A stretch of 64,000 nucleotides of DNA, from assembly GCA_016931965.1 (NCBI GenBank), contig JAFGDT010000115.1:1-64000 (forward strand). Reading direction: 5' to 3'. Position 1 is the first letter of the stretch, and every line of letters begins with the position of its first letter. A model generated the notes under the pieces. That model was not told the origin of the DNA, did no database searches, and saw nothing but the letters and a program-made list of their open reading frames with translations. This document shows, in pieces, positions 46,780 to 55,686 of the stretch. The position numbers and the translations under genes are program-made. The stretch comes from a bacterium (GTDB taxonomy: Bacteria; Zhuqueibacterota; QNDG01; DSAB01).

Positions 46780-46806
46780 TCATTCCTGCGGAAGCAGGAA
46801 TCCAGT
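46780..46806. repeat. REP-like palindromic element (ATTCCTGC hairpin)
   Basis: ATTCCTGC and GCAGGAAT form a perfect 8-bp stem around GGAA, within CATTCCTGCGGAAGCAGG and a following TCCAG. This closely resembles a short interspersed repeat found between genes in many bacteria. Only this copy was noticed in the window. Confidence 0.65.
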
Positions 46807-46830
46807 TTTTATAAATCAACTAAAGAAGAA

Positions 46831-46858
46831 CGTCATCCTGGGCGGAGTCGAGGGATGA
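46831..46858. repeat. Second interspersed-repeat-like hairpin (GTCATCCTGGGCGGAGTCGA)
   Basis: TCATCC pairs with GGATGA around a 14-base loop. The core CGTCATCCTGGGCGGAGTCG is like the GTCATCCTGAGCGGAGTCGAAGG-type element known from many environmental genomes. It lies 25 bases after the ATTCCTGC element. Confidence 0.6.
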
Positions 46859-46884
46859 AGAAAGCAAAACGCCAACACAGATTG

Positions 46885-46905
46885 GTCGGGATATTTATCC
46901 CCGAC
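46885..46905. repeat. Third hairpin in the same spacer
   Basis: GTCGGG and CCCCGAC flank an A/T loop, making a stable hairpin with one bulge. Together with the two preceding elements it fills the 268-base spacer 46727-46994, which holds no gene. Confidence 0.45.
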
Positions 46906-46994
46906 GTCATTTTGAATAGAAACATTCATCCCTGGAAAACAAACAGTAATCCAATTTTAAGATGAATATCCTGACCAACCTAAATGGGTCTCAA

Positions 46995-47579
46995 TCAAAA
47001 ACTGCCGAATTTCAGAATCACCAGACCGGAAGGACCACTGACATCCGAAGAGGCGATTCCAGGCAGATCCACTCCCATAGCCAGCCGATAACTGACACCC
47101 AGTCCTATGCGAAACCACTGGCTGACGTTCATATCGACATTGAAACTCGGTTCAAACATGAAAATATTATCCGTTTCGACAGCCTCATTGGGATTGTGCT
47201 CCTTGAGTTTGACATAGCCGCTGCCGATCATTACATGAACCGTCCAGTGAATCAGCTTGTCGGATTCATGGATGTACTCCATTTCAAATCCACCATAACC
47301 CACATTCAAATACAACGGTTTCCCCTCCGTGCTGAACTGATCCGTTTCGACATCCAGAAGCTGACTGTATCCCCCACCACCAATAACGAATGTGTGATTG
47401 ATAATCCATCCGCCCCTTCCTCCTGAAAACAGACCCAAATGACCATTCACCAATCCAACCTTCCAGACCGGCCCTCCATACCCACCGCTGTGAAAACCAC
47501 CATCAATAAGTGTTTCTTCCTGCGCCAGCAACGGCATTGAAATAAAAATATAAAACAATATAACGAAACATCTCTTCAT
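46995..47579 (-). CDS. Predicted outer-membrane protein of unknown function
   Basis: 194 residues with a signal peptide (cleavage after LLAQ). The mature part is rich in glycine and alternating strands, with GGFHSGGYGGPVWKVGLVNG near 26-46 and GGRGGWIINHTFVIGGGGY near 53-71. This resembles a family seen in FCB-candidate phyla whose function is not known. It probably makes a small eight-strand barrel. It stands 56 bases downstream of the STAS gene on the same strand. Confidence 0.65.
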   Translation of the reverse strand: MKRCFVILFYIFISMPLLAQEETLIDGGFHSGGYGGPVWKVGLVNGHLGLFSGGRGGWIINHTFVIGGGGYSQLLDVETDQFSTEGKPLYLNVGYGGFEMEYIHESDKLIHWTVHVMIGSGYVKLKEHNPNEAVETDNIFMFEPSFNVDMNVSQWFRIGLGVSYRLAMGVDLPGIASSDVSGPSGLVILKFGSF

Positions 47580-47635
47580 GATTTGACCTCCTCCGTATAA
47601 TGAAAAAATCTCCGCTGATCGAATCGACGGTTGGT

Positions 47636-47974
47636 TTATCGCAAATGTCTGACGGCTTGTTTGAGTGAATCAAAATGATCAAATAGGGTGTTGATTTTGG
47701 AAACATTCATAATCTTCATTACGCGATCGGGTGTTTTGGCCATTCCAATCCGACCATTGACATCCTGAACAGCTTTGTAACAGGCCATCAGCATACCAAG
47801 ACCATGACTGTTCATCCACTTGACTCGAGACATGTCCAGAACAAATCGATGAATCCCTTCTGAAACCAATGCTTTTAACTGATCGTGGATCTCCCTGGTT
47901 TCCTCGTCTCCGCTGAGTACACCCCTGATTTTAATAATGGCCACTTGATCAATGATCTTAACCTTACAAGCCAT
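47636..47974 (-). CDS. STAS-domain anti-sigma-factor antagonist-like protein
   Basis: 112 residues, one STAS domain. KVKIIDQVAIIKIRGVLSGDEE forms the first strands and the phosphorylation loop is RVKWMNSHGLGMLM near 55-68, with the serine at the position phosphorylated by anti-sigma kinases. In known systems such a protein controls partner switching or phosphatase signalling. No kinase or phosphatase partner is adjacent. It has its own promoter, divergent from purC. Confidence 0.85.
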   Translation of the reverse strand: MACKVKIIDQVAIIKIRGVLSGDEETREIHDQLKALVSEGIHRFVLDMSRVKWMNSHGLGMLMACYKAVQDVNGRIGMAKTPDRVMKIMNVSKINTLFDHFDSLKQAVRHLR

Positions 47975-48010
47975 CCACTTTTCTCCATTGAAGATTGAAC
48001 GAACGCATAT

Positions 48011-48039
48011 TATTTATGAAATACTTTTTTAAATGTCAA
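48011..48039 (-). promoter_or_regulatory. Sigma-70-type promoter of the STAS gene
   Basis: On the minus strand TTGACA (48034-48039) and TAAATA (48011-48016) are 17 bases apart, about 40 bases before the STAS ATG. Confidence 0.65.
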
Positions 48040-48116
48040 GCTGTAAATCAAAGGACGGACAACCTTTCTTGATCCAATTGAATATTTAATTTTATTTTTT
48101 TCATATTATTTTTTTG

Positions 48117-48145
48117 TTGATTGTATTGGGCAGTTTTATTATTTT
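48117..48145 (+). promoter_or_regulatory. Likely promoter of purC
   Basis: TTGATT (48117-48122) and TATTTT (48140-48145) lie 17 bases apart on the plus strand, about 45 bases before the purC ATG. The surrounding T-runs make other readings possible. Confidence 0.45.
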
Positions 48146-48193
48146 GAAAATGATTACACAGGACAATATCATCAAGGTGAAAGGAATCAACCT

Positions 48194-48985
48194 ATGTCGA
48201 TTGATTTGAGCAAACTCGAAAAACTGGCGGAAGGCAAAACCAAAATCATCTATAAAAATCCTGATGACGTGAAAACCGTATTTATGGTTTTCAAGGACGA
48301 CATCACAGCCGGAGACGGCGTGAAACACGACATCATCGAAGGCAAAGCCGTTGTGGACTGGCAAACCAACCGTGATATTTTTGAATATCTCAACCGTCAA
48401 GGTGTCAAAACCCACTACATCGAAAGCCCTCAAGAAAAAGTATCCCTGGTGAAAAAACTGGATCGAAAAATCAACTTGGAAGTGGTGACACGCAGGGTTG
48501 CTGCCGGATCGATCTTAAAATGGGGAAACGAAGAAGAAGGGAAACGATACGATCCCCCGATTACACAGTTTCATTACAAAGACGATCCGCTGCACGATCC
48601 CATGCTCGACCAGACCTATGTGGATTACATCATCAAAGCAAAGTCCGGAACCGAGTATGCCAAAATGGTTCAAATGAACGAGAAAGTACTGATTCAGTTG
48701 GAGAAAGCCTTTTCCCGGTTTGACATCCAATTGATCGATATGAAGTTGGAATACGGCATCATTGAAGATGACGTCTATGTGATCGATGAAATTACCGGAG
48801 GATCTTTCCGGTTATGGCCTTATGCCCATAAAAATCCGCATCTCAATCAGCCCAATGTTATCAAGGAGCTCAATCCCGAAGACAGGCTGGATAAAGACAC
48901 CTACCGCATGGGTGGGGACCTGGGTATGGTGCAATCGAAATTTGGAGAAATCGCCAAGATCACAGCCCAATTTAAAAATATCTAA
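48194..48985 (+). CDS. purC: Phosphoribosylaminoimidazole-succinocarboxamide synthase
   Basis: Joins aspartate to CAIR in purine synthesis. The 263-residue protein has LAEGKTKIIYKN near 13-24, the ATP-site KDDITAGDGVKHDIIEGKA, VVTRRVAAGS near 97-106, and DEITGGSFRLWP near 197-208. AAAGGA stands upstream of the ATG. It is a single gene between the divergent STAS gene and the convergent DUF72 gene, six bases away; other pur genes are absent from the window. Confidence 0.95.
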   Translation: MSIDLSKLEKLAEGKTKIIYKNPDDVKTVFMVFKDDITAGDGVKHDIIEGKAVVDWQTNRDIFEYLNRQGVKTHYIESPQEKVSLVKKLDRKINLEVVTRRVAAGSILKWGNEEEGKRYDPPITQFHYKDDPLHDPMLDQTYVDYIIKAKSGTEYAKMVQMNEKVLIQLEKAFSRFDIQLIDMKLEYGIIEDDVYVIDEITGGSFRLWPYAHKNPHLNQPNVIKELNPEDRLDKDTYRMGGDLGMVQSKFGEIAKITAQFKNI

Positions 48986-48991
48986 AACAGA

Positions 48992-49909
48992 CTAAGAGTC
49001 ATTCGTCTCACCATTTTCAACAGGTCTGGCAATCTTCGACAGCTCGGGAAACCGGGTGAGCAGGGTTGCCGGCATCTCGAGTTCTTCCTCACCTAAAACA
49101 GCTTTCAGCTGAAGTGCATTGGCCACTGCCTGTCCCCATGGGTGATTGTTTTGGATCACATAGGTTTCCCCTGATCCCTCGGATACAGTCTTCACATTTT
49201 TAGCGATTTCTTCGATCTCCTTCTCAGAGTAGTAATAATCGTATCGATCACCAGGGGATTTTTTACTGGTTTCATCGGTTTCCTTTTTCTGAAACCAGGA
49301 TTCATAATTTCTGCCGTGCATCCGTACATAACCAACCTTTCCGGTCCGAACCGGTTTAAAGCCGATTGATTCTCCAATGACAGGTTGATCGATTGCTGCC
49401 AACCCAACATTTTCTTTATCAAGGAATTCGTAAGTCGTATCGACATCCCAGCTGCCGTGGCGCAACTCAAAAACCAGAGGATAATGATGAAATGTTCCAA
49501 TCAGATTGGACAGCCATTTCCGATTCTCTTCATCATTTCTAAAACTCCAAGGGAACTGACAGAGCAGAGCGCCCAATTTATCAGCCTCTGCCAGAGGATC
49601 CGTGCCGTTGGTGACCTGTTTTACCTCTTCGGCGGTGAACACATTTCGATCATGCGTAAAACGCTGCCAGAGCTTGGCCGTGAACTTGAAGTTCGGATTA
49701 TGAGCCACTTTTCTGACCCAGGCCGAGGCCATAAATGAATTCGGCGGCCTGTAAAATGTGGAGTTGATTTCGGCTGTATCAAAAAATCGGGCCAAATAAT
49801 CGAGTTCCTTGAAACATTTGTCTGGTTTTCCAGGATAGACAGTGCCGTACCAATCTTTGTAGTTCCAGCCGGCTGTACCGACTCGAACGATTCCCTGATT
49901 GACTGACAA
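48992..49909 (-). CDS. DUF72 family protein (YecE-like)
   Basis: 305 residues beginning VRVGTAGWNYKDWYGTVYP, a TIM-barrel family found in all domains of life whose activity is not established. EINSTFYRPPN near 48-58 and FELRHGSWDVDTTYEFL near 150-166 are family signatures, as is YVRMHGRNYESW. It follows the DUF819 gene by 48 bases on the same strand. Confidence 0.88.
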   Translation of the reverse strand: MSVNQGIVRVGTAGWNYKDWYGTVYPGKPDKCFKELDYLARFFDTAEINSTFYRPPNSFMASAWVRKVAHNPNFKFTAKLWQRFTHDRNVFTAEEVKQVTNGTDPLAEADKLGALLCQFPWSFRNDEENRKWLSNLIGTFHHYPLVFELRHGSWDVDTTYEFLDKENVGLAAIDQPVIGESIGFKPVRTGKVGYVRMHGRNYESWFQKKETDETSKKSPGDRYDYYYSEKEIEEIAKNVKTVSEGSGETYVIQNNHPWGQAVANALQLKAVLGEEELEMPATLLTRFPELSKIARPVENGETNDS

Positions 49910-49957
49910 TGGATCGATCTCCCTTTTAACAAAATCAATCTTGATAGAAATAAATCA

Positions 49958-51199
49958 TTACGAGACGGCCTGCATCAGTATCCCGCAAATCCAGGCACAG
50001 TAGGTACCGAGCACATAACCCAATACGGCTAACAATACACCAACCGGTGCAAGGGCTGGATGAAACGCCGAAGCCATAATGGGCGCGGAAGCGGCTCCTC
50101 CAATATTGGCTTCACTGCCCACAGCCACAAAGAAAAAGGGTGCCTTAATGGCCTTCCCCACTATTAAAAGAAGCATCACATGAAAGAGCATCCAAACAAG
50201 GCCCACAAGAAAAAGCTGAGGATTTTTAAAAATCGCCATAATGTCCATTCTCATCCCGATACTCGCAACCAGAATATAGAGCAGCAGACTGCCGTACCGC
50301 GAGGCACCAACACCCTCAAGCTCCCTTGCTCCTGTAAATGAAAGCAACACACCGCCTGTCGTGGCAATAATGATAATCCAGAAAAACGGTGAAGTGAGGC
50401 TGTACTTTCCCAGAGACGGCGCATGCTCTGTAATCCACGGTGCGATCAAATCTGAACCGAAATGAGCAATGGCCGTCATCCCGAAACCCACTGCCATCAC
50501 AGTCATGACATCGGTAAGACTCGGGATGCGTGAGAGACTCATCCTGTAATCATCGATTTTTCGACGCAAACTCTCAATGGCCGATGTGTCTGATTTCAGC
50601 CAACCGTCAAGTCGTTCCGTAATACCGGCACCGTACAAAAGAAAGGCCATCCATAAACTGCCCACGATAACATCAACAGTGATCATCGAAGCAAAGAGAT
50701 TATCACTCACATTAAAAACCTCTTTCATCGCCGCCTGATTGGCTCCACCTCCAATCCAGCTCCCCGCTACTGTTGTGAGCCCCCGCCATACCGCATCCGG
50801 ACCGCTACCACCCACAGCACCTGGGGCAATAGCTGAAAAAATAAGGATTGTGATGGGTCCTCCGAAAATAATACCGACAGTACCTGTTAGAAACATAATC
50901 AATGCCTTAGGTCCAAGGCTTAAAATCCCTTTCAGATCAATACTCAGTGTGAGAAGCACCAAACTCGTAGGCAACAAATATCGGGAAGAAACAAAATAGA
51001 GATTGGATTCTTCACCGGATATCACACCCAAAGAATTCAGAACAGAAGGGATAAAATAACAGAGGAGCAGAGCCGGAACACAGGTGTAGAATTTTTTCCA
51101 GAAGGGTTTGGCACTGTGGGAAGTTCTGAAAACAAAAGCCAAAATAATCAATAAAATACCGAGAACAACGGCGTCATTCATAAAAAGAGGTGGATTCAA
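49958..51199 (-). CDS. DUF819 family membrane protein (YjcL-like)
   Basis: About 413 residues with 10-12 transmembrane helices; DUF819 members are predicted transporters with unknown substrate. Characteristic runs are SRYLLPTSLVLLTLSIDLKGIL, TTVAGSWIGGGANQAAMKEVF, and GSEANIGGAASAPIMASAF near 370. The track starts at a TTG at 51214 without a ribosome site; the TTG at 51199 has AAAGG seven bases upstream and is preferred, with ATG 51181 as another choice. It follows the dnaK terminator on the same strand. Confidence 0.82.
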   Translation of the reverse strand: MNPPLFMNDAVVLGILLIILAFVFRTSHSAKPFWKKFYTCVPALLLCYFIPSVLNSLGVISGEESNLYFVSSRYLLPTSLVLLTLSIDLKGILSLGPKALIMFLTGTVGIIFGGPITILIFSAIAPGAVGGSGPDAVWRGLTTVAGSWIGGGANQAAMKEVFNVSDNLFASMITVDVIVGSLWMAFLLYGAGITERLDGWLKSDTSAIESLRRKIDDYRMSLSRIPSLTDVMTVMAVGFGMTAIAHFGSDLIAPWITEHAPSLGKYSLTSPFFWIIIIATTGGVLLSFTGARELEGVGASRYGSLLLYILVASIGMRMDIMAIFKNPQLFLVGLVWMLFHVMLLLIVGKAIKAPFFFVAVGSEANIGGAASAPIMASAFHPALAPVGVLLAVLGYVLGTYCAWICGILMQAVS

Positions 51200-51280
51200 T
51201 CGGACACCTTTCAAGTTTGTCTACACGTGTTGGATAATCTTGATCCTTAATATACTATTTTAAAACATAAAATTAAACGG

Positions 51281-51312
51281 AAAAAGGGCGAGAGATAAAA
51301 ATCTCTGCCCTT
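51281..51312 (-). terminator. Intrinsic terminator after dnaK
   Basis: On the minus strand AAGGGCAGAGAT and ATCTCT(C)GCCCTT form a 12-bp stem with one bulged C, followed by five T residues, about 75 bases after the dnaK stop. Confidence 0.8.
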
Positions 51313-51388
51313 ATCATTATCCATCACCATGAGATCATTGTGATACTTAAGGTGATACATTCAATTTAAATAATCATGAAGTTGCCAA

Positions 51389-53302
51389 TTATTTGTCATC
51401 ATCCACAACTTCGAAATCGGCATCCTCGACTTTTTTGCCTTTCTCCTTTCCCGGCTCAGCCTGTGCTTCCTGTCCCGCCTGAGCCTGACCTCCTTCCTGC
51501 TGGGTGGTCTGGGCATACATCTTGGAAGCCGCTTCCTGCCAGATTTGATTCAATGCTTCTGTGGATGATTTCAGCTCATCGAGACTGGATCCTTTAAGAG
51601 CCTCTTTCACGCGGCCGACGGCTGCCTCGATTTTGCCTTTGGTTTCACCGTCCAGTTTTGCACCATATTCCTTGATATTTTTTTCTGTTTGATAGACCAG
51701 CTGATCGGCAGAGTTTCTCAAATCGACCTCTTCACGTCGCTTCTTGTCCTCCGATGCATGGGACTTGGCATCGTTGACCATTTTCTCGATTTCTTCTTTG
51801 GTGAGACCACTGGAAGCCTCGATTCGAATCGATTGTTCCTTTCCGGTCGCTTTGTCCTTGGCTGACACATTGAGAATACCATTGGCATCGATGTCAAACG
51901 TCACTTCGATCTGGGGGATGCCTCTGGGTGCAGGGGGAATGCCGTCTAAATGAAAACGACCGATGGTCTTGTTATCCAGGGCCATTTCCCGCTCTCCCTG
52001 CAAGACATGAATCTCCACGGTGGTTTGACTGTCTGCTGCAGTGGAAAATATCTCACTTTTCTTGGTGGGGATCGTTGTATTTTTCTCGATCAGTTTCGTA
52101 AAAACATGACCGAGGGTTTCAATACCCAGCGACAAAGGTGTTACATCGAGAAGCAGAACATCTTTCACATCTCCACCCAGGACACCGCCCTGAATGGCGG
52201 CTCCCACAGCAACGACTTCATCCGGATTAACGCCTTTATGGGGCTCCTTGCCAAACAGATCTTTGACGATCTCCTGAACTTTAGGCACACGTGTCATCCC
52301 GCCGACCAAGATCACCTCATCGATATCACTGGCTTTTAAGCCCGCATCTTTCAGAGCAACATGACAGGGTTCGATGCTTCGAGCGAAGAGATCATCACAG
52401 AGTTGCTCGAACTTGGCTCGGGTCAGTGTCATATTGAGATGCTTCGGACCCGAATCCGTCGCAGTAACAAACGGAAGATTGATCTCGGTTTGCGTGGTCG
52501 TCGACAACTCCATTTTGGCTTTCTCGGCTGCTTCTTTCAAACGCTGCAGAGCCATCGGATCCTTGGAAAGATCGACGCCTTCCTTCTTCTTGAACTCATC
52601 GACCATCCAGAGGATAATTTTCTGATCGAAATCATCTCCACCGAGGTGGGTGTCGCCGTTTGTGGACTTCACTTCAAACACGCCTTCGCCCAATTCCAGA
52701 ATGGAAATATCAAACGTACCACCACCCAAATCGTAGACAGCAATCTTTTCATTTTTCTTTTTATCCAGTCCGTAAGCCAAAGAAGCGGCGGTCGGTTCGT
52801 TGATAATTCTCTTCACATCGAGTCCGGCAATCACCCCGGCTTCTTTGGTGGCCTGCCTTTGGCTGTCATTAAAATAGGCCGGAACCGTGACAACTGCCTC
52901 GGTTACTTTCTGACCCAGATAATCTTCAGCTGTCTGCTTCATTTTTTGAAGGATCATCGCAGAGATCTCGGGAGGCGAATACTCTTTGTCCTGGATTTTG
53001 ACGCGGGCGACATTGTTCTTGCCTTTGACGACTTTGTAGGGAACCTCTTCTATCTCCCGGCCCACTTCATTATACATACGCCCCATAAACCGTTTAATCG
53101 AATAGATTGTATTCTCCGGATTCGTGACAGCCTGTCTCTTCGCAGGGGCCCCGACCAATCGCTCACCACTTTTATTAAACGCAACGATGGATGGCGTGGT
53201 TCGGGATCCTTCTGCATTGGGGATGACAACCGGTTCGCCGCCTTCCAATACGGCAACGCACGAGTTTGTCGTTCCCAGATCAATACCTATTATTTTACCC
53301 AT
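51389..53302 (-). CDS. dnaK: Molecular chaperone DnaK (Hsp70)
   Basis: An ATP-dependent cytoplasmic chaperone that works with DnaJ and GrpE. The 637-residue protein shows [19 protein letters not shown] at the start, [15 protein letters not shown] near 190-205, [11 protein letters not shown] near 335, the substrate-binding beta domain with LQGEREMA, the helical lid, and a Gln/Gly/Ala-rich tail ending with [11 protein letters not shown]. It has GGAGG before the ATG. It is the last gene of grpE-dnaJ-fmdB-dnaK, an order different from the usual hrcA-grpE-dnaK-dnaJ. Confidence 0.97.
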   Translation of the reverse strand: MGKIIGIDLGTTNSCVAVLEGGEPVVIPNAEGSRTTPSIVAFNKSGERLVGAPAKRQAVTNPENTIYSIKRFMGRMYNEVGREIEEVPYKVVKGKNNVARVKIQDKEYSPPEISAMILQKMKQTAEDYLGQKVTEAVVTVPAYFNDSQRQATKEAGVIAGLDVKRIINEPTAASLAYGLDKKKNEKIAVYDLGGGTFDISILELGEGVFEVKSTNGDTHLGGDDFDQKIILWMVDEFKKKEGVDLSKDPMALQRLKEAAEKAKMELSTTTQTEINLPFVTATDSGPKHLNMTLTRAKFEQLCDDLFARSIEPCHVALKDAGLKASDIDEVILVGGMTRVPKVQEIVKDLFGKEPHKGVNPDEVVAVGAAIQGGVLGGDVKDVLLLDVTPLSLGIETLGHVFTKLIEKNTTIPTKKSEIFSTAADSQTTVEIHVLQGEREMALDNKTIGRFHLDGIPPAPRGIPQIEVTFDIDANGILNVSAKDKATGKEQSIRIEASSGLTKEEIEKMVNDAKSHASEDKKRREEVDLRNSADQLVYQTEKNIKEYGAKLDGETKGKIEAAVGRVKEALKGSSLDELKSSTEALNQIWQEAASKMYAQTTQQEGGQAQAGQEAQAEPGKEKGKKVEDADFEVVDDDK

Positions 53303-53349
53303 AATGCATAACCTCCATTTCGATTTGTATTTTGATGAATCATACGATT

Positions 53350-53646
53350 CTATTCATTTGTTGATTTTTTTTCTGTTTGTCCTTTCTTTGTTTCACCATT
53401 CTTCTTGGATTCAGCACCTTCCTTTTTACTCCCACTCCCGATTTCTTTCCTTGTACCGGCCTCTTTTTTCTTATAATCGGTGATATAGAAACCTGAACCC
53501 TTAAAAATCAATCCGGATCCCGGACCAATCAGCCTTTTGACTTCACCTCCACAGGACGGGCACTTCCGTACAGGCTTTTCAGAAATCACCTGAAATATCT
53601 CAAACAAATGTCTGCACCTTTTACATTGATACTCATACGTCGGCAT
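53350..53646 (-). CDS. FmdB-family zinc-ribbon protein
   Basis: 98 residues: the N-terminal half is the FmdB zinc ribbon, with [13 protein letters not shown] and [16 protein letters not shown], then [14 protein letters not shown]. The second half is a Lys/Glu/Gly/Thr-rich low-complexity tail. The family was named after a formamide-amidase regulator but members are small and functionally unclear. It lies between dnaJ and dnaK, so it is expressed with the chaperones. Confidence 0.85.
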   Translation of the reverse strand: MPTYEYQCKRCRHLFEIFQVISEKPVRKCPSCGGEVKRLIGPGSGLIFKGSGFYITDYKKKEAGTRKEIGSGSKKEGAESKKNGETKKGQTEKKSTNE

Positions 53647-53690
53647 AAATACTCCTTCCCAAATTCTTAATATTTAAAAAATCGATAGGA

Positions 53691-54827
53691 TCAGTTTTTA
53701 ACATGGCTCTCTTTCTCATACTCTTGGAAAAGTGCTTTTTCTTCCTGATTGAGATTTTTCGGAATTTTAACCCGTACGGTAACATACTGATCTCCCCGAT
53801 GCCCATTCTTACTGATGCCCATTCCTTTTAATCGAAATTGGGATCCATCTCTTGTTTTGGGGGGAATTTTAAGCTGCACTTTTTTGCCGTTGACGGTTTT
53901 GATGCGCAAAGTCGATCCCAAAACCGCTTGAGATAAACTCAAAGGAACCTCACAGGTGATATCATTCCCCTTCTTCTTGAAAAATCGATGGGGTTGGATA
54001 TGAACCGTCACCAGCATATCTCCGGGCGGCCCTCCTGCCACACCCAACTGGCCTTCCCCCCTCAACCGGATCTGTCCGCCCTCATCAATACCCGCTGGAA
54101 TTTTCACTTTATAGCACCTTCTTCCCTTAACCTGACCCGACCCCCAGCATCGGTCGCACGGATTTTCGATGATCTGCCCTTTACCATAACATCGTGGACA
54201 GGGACGGCTGACACCGAATCCCCCCTGACCGATCACCACTATTCCTCTGCCTTGACAATCCGGACAAGTTCGTACTTTCGAGCCGGGTTTGGCCCCTCCA
54301 CCATTACAGGAGGGACACGTTTTCTCTTTCTCTACAGTAAAAGATGTATGACCACCGGATATAGCAAGTTCGAAAGGTATGGAGAGCGTGACAATAAGAT
54401 TATCTCCCTTTCGAGGTCCATACCGTTCCTGTCTCGTTCTCTCTCCCAGATCAAAGAATTGGGCAAATATATCTCCAAGCCCGCCAAAGTGATCAAACCC
54501 TTCAAATGAAAATCCTCCTCGATCCGTTCTTTGACCCCTGTTCCGGAACAGATCAAAATCAAAGCCATCAAAATGGACATTCCCGGGACGGAATCCCTGA
54601 CTGCCAAAACCATATTTCCGCATTTGATCGTACTGCTGGCGTTTTTTGGGATCGCTTAGAATTTCATGCGCTTCAGAGACATCTTTAAATTTTTCCTCTG
54701 CCTGCTTGTTCCCGGGATTGATATCGGGATGATACTGCTTGGCCAACTTCCGATAGGCCTTTTTAATTTCATCCTGACTTGCCCCTTCACCAACACCTAA
54801 AATGTCATAGTAATTTTTTCCACTCAT
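53691..54827 (-). CDS. dnaJ: Co-chaperone DnaJ (Hsp40)
   Basis: 378 residues: J domain with [15 protein letters not shown] near 26-40 (HPD present), a Gly/Phe-rich region, and the zinc finger with four CxxCxGxG-type repeats near 166-235 ([32 protein letters not shown]), then the two C-terminal domains. This full type I layout is that of a true DnaJ rather than a J-domain protein. It overlaps grpE by four bases. Confidence 0.96.
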   Translation of the reverse strand: MSGKNYYDILGVGEGASQDEIKKAYRKLAKQYHPDINPGNKQAEEKFKDVSEAHEILSDPKKRQQYDQMRKYGFGSQGFRPGNVHFDGFDFDLFRNRGQRTDRGGFSFEGFDHFGGLGDIFAQFFDLGERTRQERYGPRKGDNLIVTLSIPFELAISGGHTSFTVEKEKTCPSCNGGGAKPGSKVRTCPDCQGRGIVVIGQGGFGVSRPCPRCYGKGQIIENPCDRCWGSGQVKGRRCYKVKIPAGIDEGGQIRLRGEGQLGVAGGPPGDMLVTVHIQPHRFFKKKGNDITCEVPLSLSQAVLGSTLRIKTVNGKKVQLKIPPKTRDGSQFRLKGMGISKNGHRGDQYVTVRVKIPKNLNQEEKALFQEYEKESHVKN

Positions 54828-55402
54828 TCTGAATCACTTCTTCCATCATCAACGGCTTTGCCGACTTTAACTTGACTTGGACGCAAAAGTTTTTCTCCAA
54901 ATGTATAACCCTTTTTCCACTCTTCCAGAACCACTCCTTCACGATCCGGATCCGTTATCTCGATATCCACAGCCTCATGAATATGGGGATCGAATGGTTT
55001 CCCGACCGATTCAATTTCCTCCATCCCTTCTTCCACGAGACATTCTTTCAGATTTTGACAAATATATTGAACATCCTGCGCATCACATTTTCCATTCGAC
55101 TTCACACTATTGAGCAAACGGTCAAAATCATCCAAAACAGGCAATAATTTTGAAACCAATTCACCCTTTGCTGTTGAAAACAGGGATTTTCTTTCCTTTT
55201 CAATTCTTTTCTTGTAATTGCTAAATTCCGCCTGCAATCGTTGAAGCTGATCAATGGTCACATCGATATTTTCCTGAGAGTCCCCATTTCTATGTGCAGC
55301 AGGATATAATCCTTCAGTATCAGCAACAGCCTCTTCTTCAGGTCCCTTAACCGGAATCGTTATTTCCTGATTTTGGTTATTTAACTTTTCATCCATTATC
55401 AT
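54824..55402 (-). CDS. grpE: Nucleotide exchange factor GrpE
   Basis: Exchanges ADP for ATP on DnaK. 192 residues: an acidic disordered start, a long coiled coil from about 45 to 95 ([18 protein letters not shown]), and the C-terminal head with [20 protein letters not shown] and RPSQVKVGK. The ATG at 55402 has AAAGGA six bases upstream. It heads the operon; hrcA is not upstream and no CIRCE inverted repeat (TTAGCACTC-N9-GAGTGCTAA) was found in the spacer. Confidence 0.94.
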   Translation of the reverse strand: MIMDEKLNNQNQEITIPVKGPEEEAVADTEGLYPAAHRNGDSQENIDVTIDQLQRLQAEFSNYKKRIEKERKSLFSTAKGELVSKLLPVLDDFDRLLNSVKSNGKCDAQDVQYICQNLKECLVEEGMEEIESVGKPFDPHIHEAVDIEITDPDREGVVLEEWKKGYTFGEKLLRPSQVKVGKAVDDGRSDSE

Positions 55403-55474
55403 TCAATATCCTTTCAAACAAAAGTCATCCATCAACACGATATCACTTATGATGATAAAAAAGTCAACATGAAT

Positions 55475-55493
55475 AAAGCAAGAGACGTGCCAA
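55475..55493 (-). promoter_or_regulatory. Sigma-54-type (-24/-12) promoter of the chaperone operon
   Basis: Read on the minus strand: TTGGCACG-TCTC-TTGCT, a near-perfect match to the sigma-54 consensus (YTGGCACGrNNNTTGCW). The start would lie near 55466, about 65 bases before grpE. A weaker sigma-70-like TTGACT follows at 55462-55467 with an imperfect -10. No rpoN or enhancer-binding protein is in the window. Confidence 0.6.
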
Positions 55494-55627
55494 AATTGAG
55501 AATATAGTTTAATATACTGATATTATGTAAAATAGGGAATACGAAGTAAAATGAAATGGATTGCCACATTGACAGCAATAGCGTCATATCGGCATTATAT
55601 TAAACAGAATTGCCAGATAGACACAGT

Positions 55628-55655
55628 AAAAAAGGGCAGGTTAAAACCTGCCCTT
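55628..55655 (-). terminator. Intrinsic terminator after the DegP-type protease gene
   Basis: On the minus strand AAGGGCAGG, loop TTTTAA, CCTGCCCTT and then a run of T. The 9-bp stem is perfect. It lies about 30 bases after the protease stop and separates it from the chaperone operon. Confidence 0.88.
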
Positions 55656-55686
55656 CCTGATAAGGTGACATAAAAACGAGCGATTT

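Noticed and set aside
52361-53311. 316-codon plus-strand frame opposite dnaK
   Set aside because: It lies entirely within dnaK on the other strand, has no ribosome site or domain, and its composition reflects the antisense of a conserved gene.
55403-55630. CIRCE element upstream of grpE
   Set aside because: The inverted repeat TTAGCACTC-N9-GAGTGCTAA or a recognisable variant is not present in this spacer.
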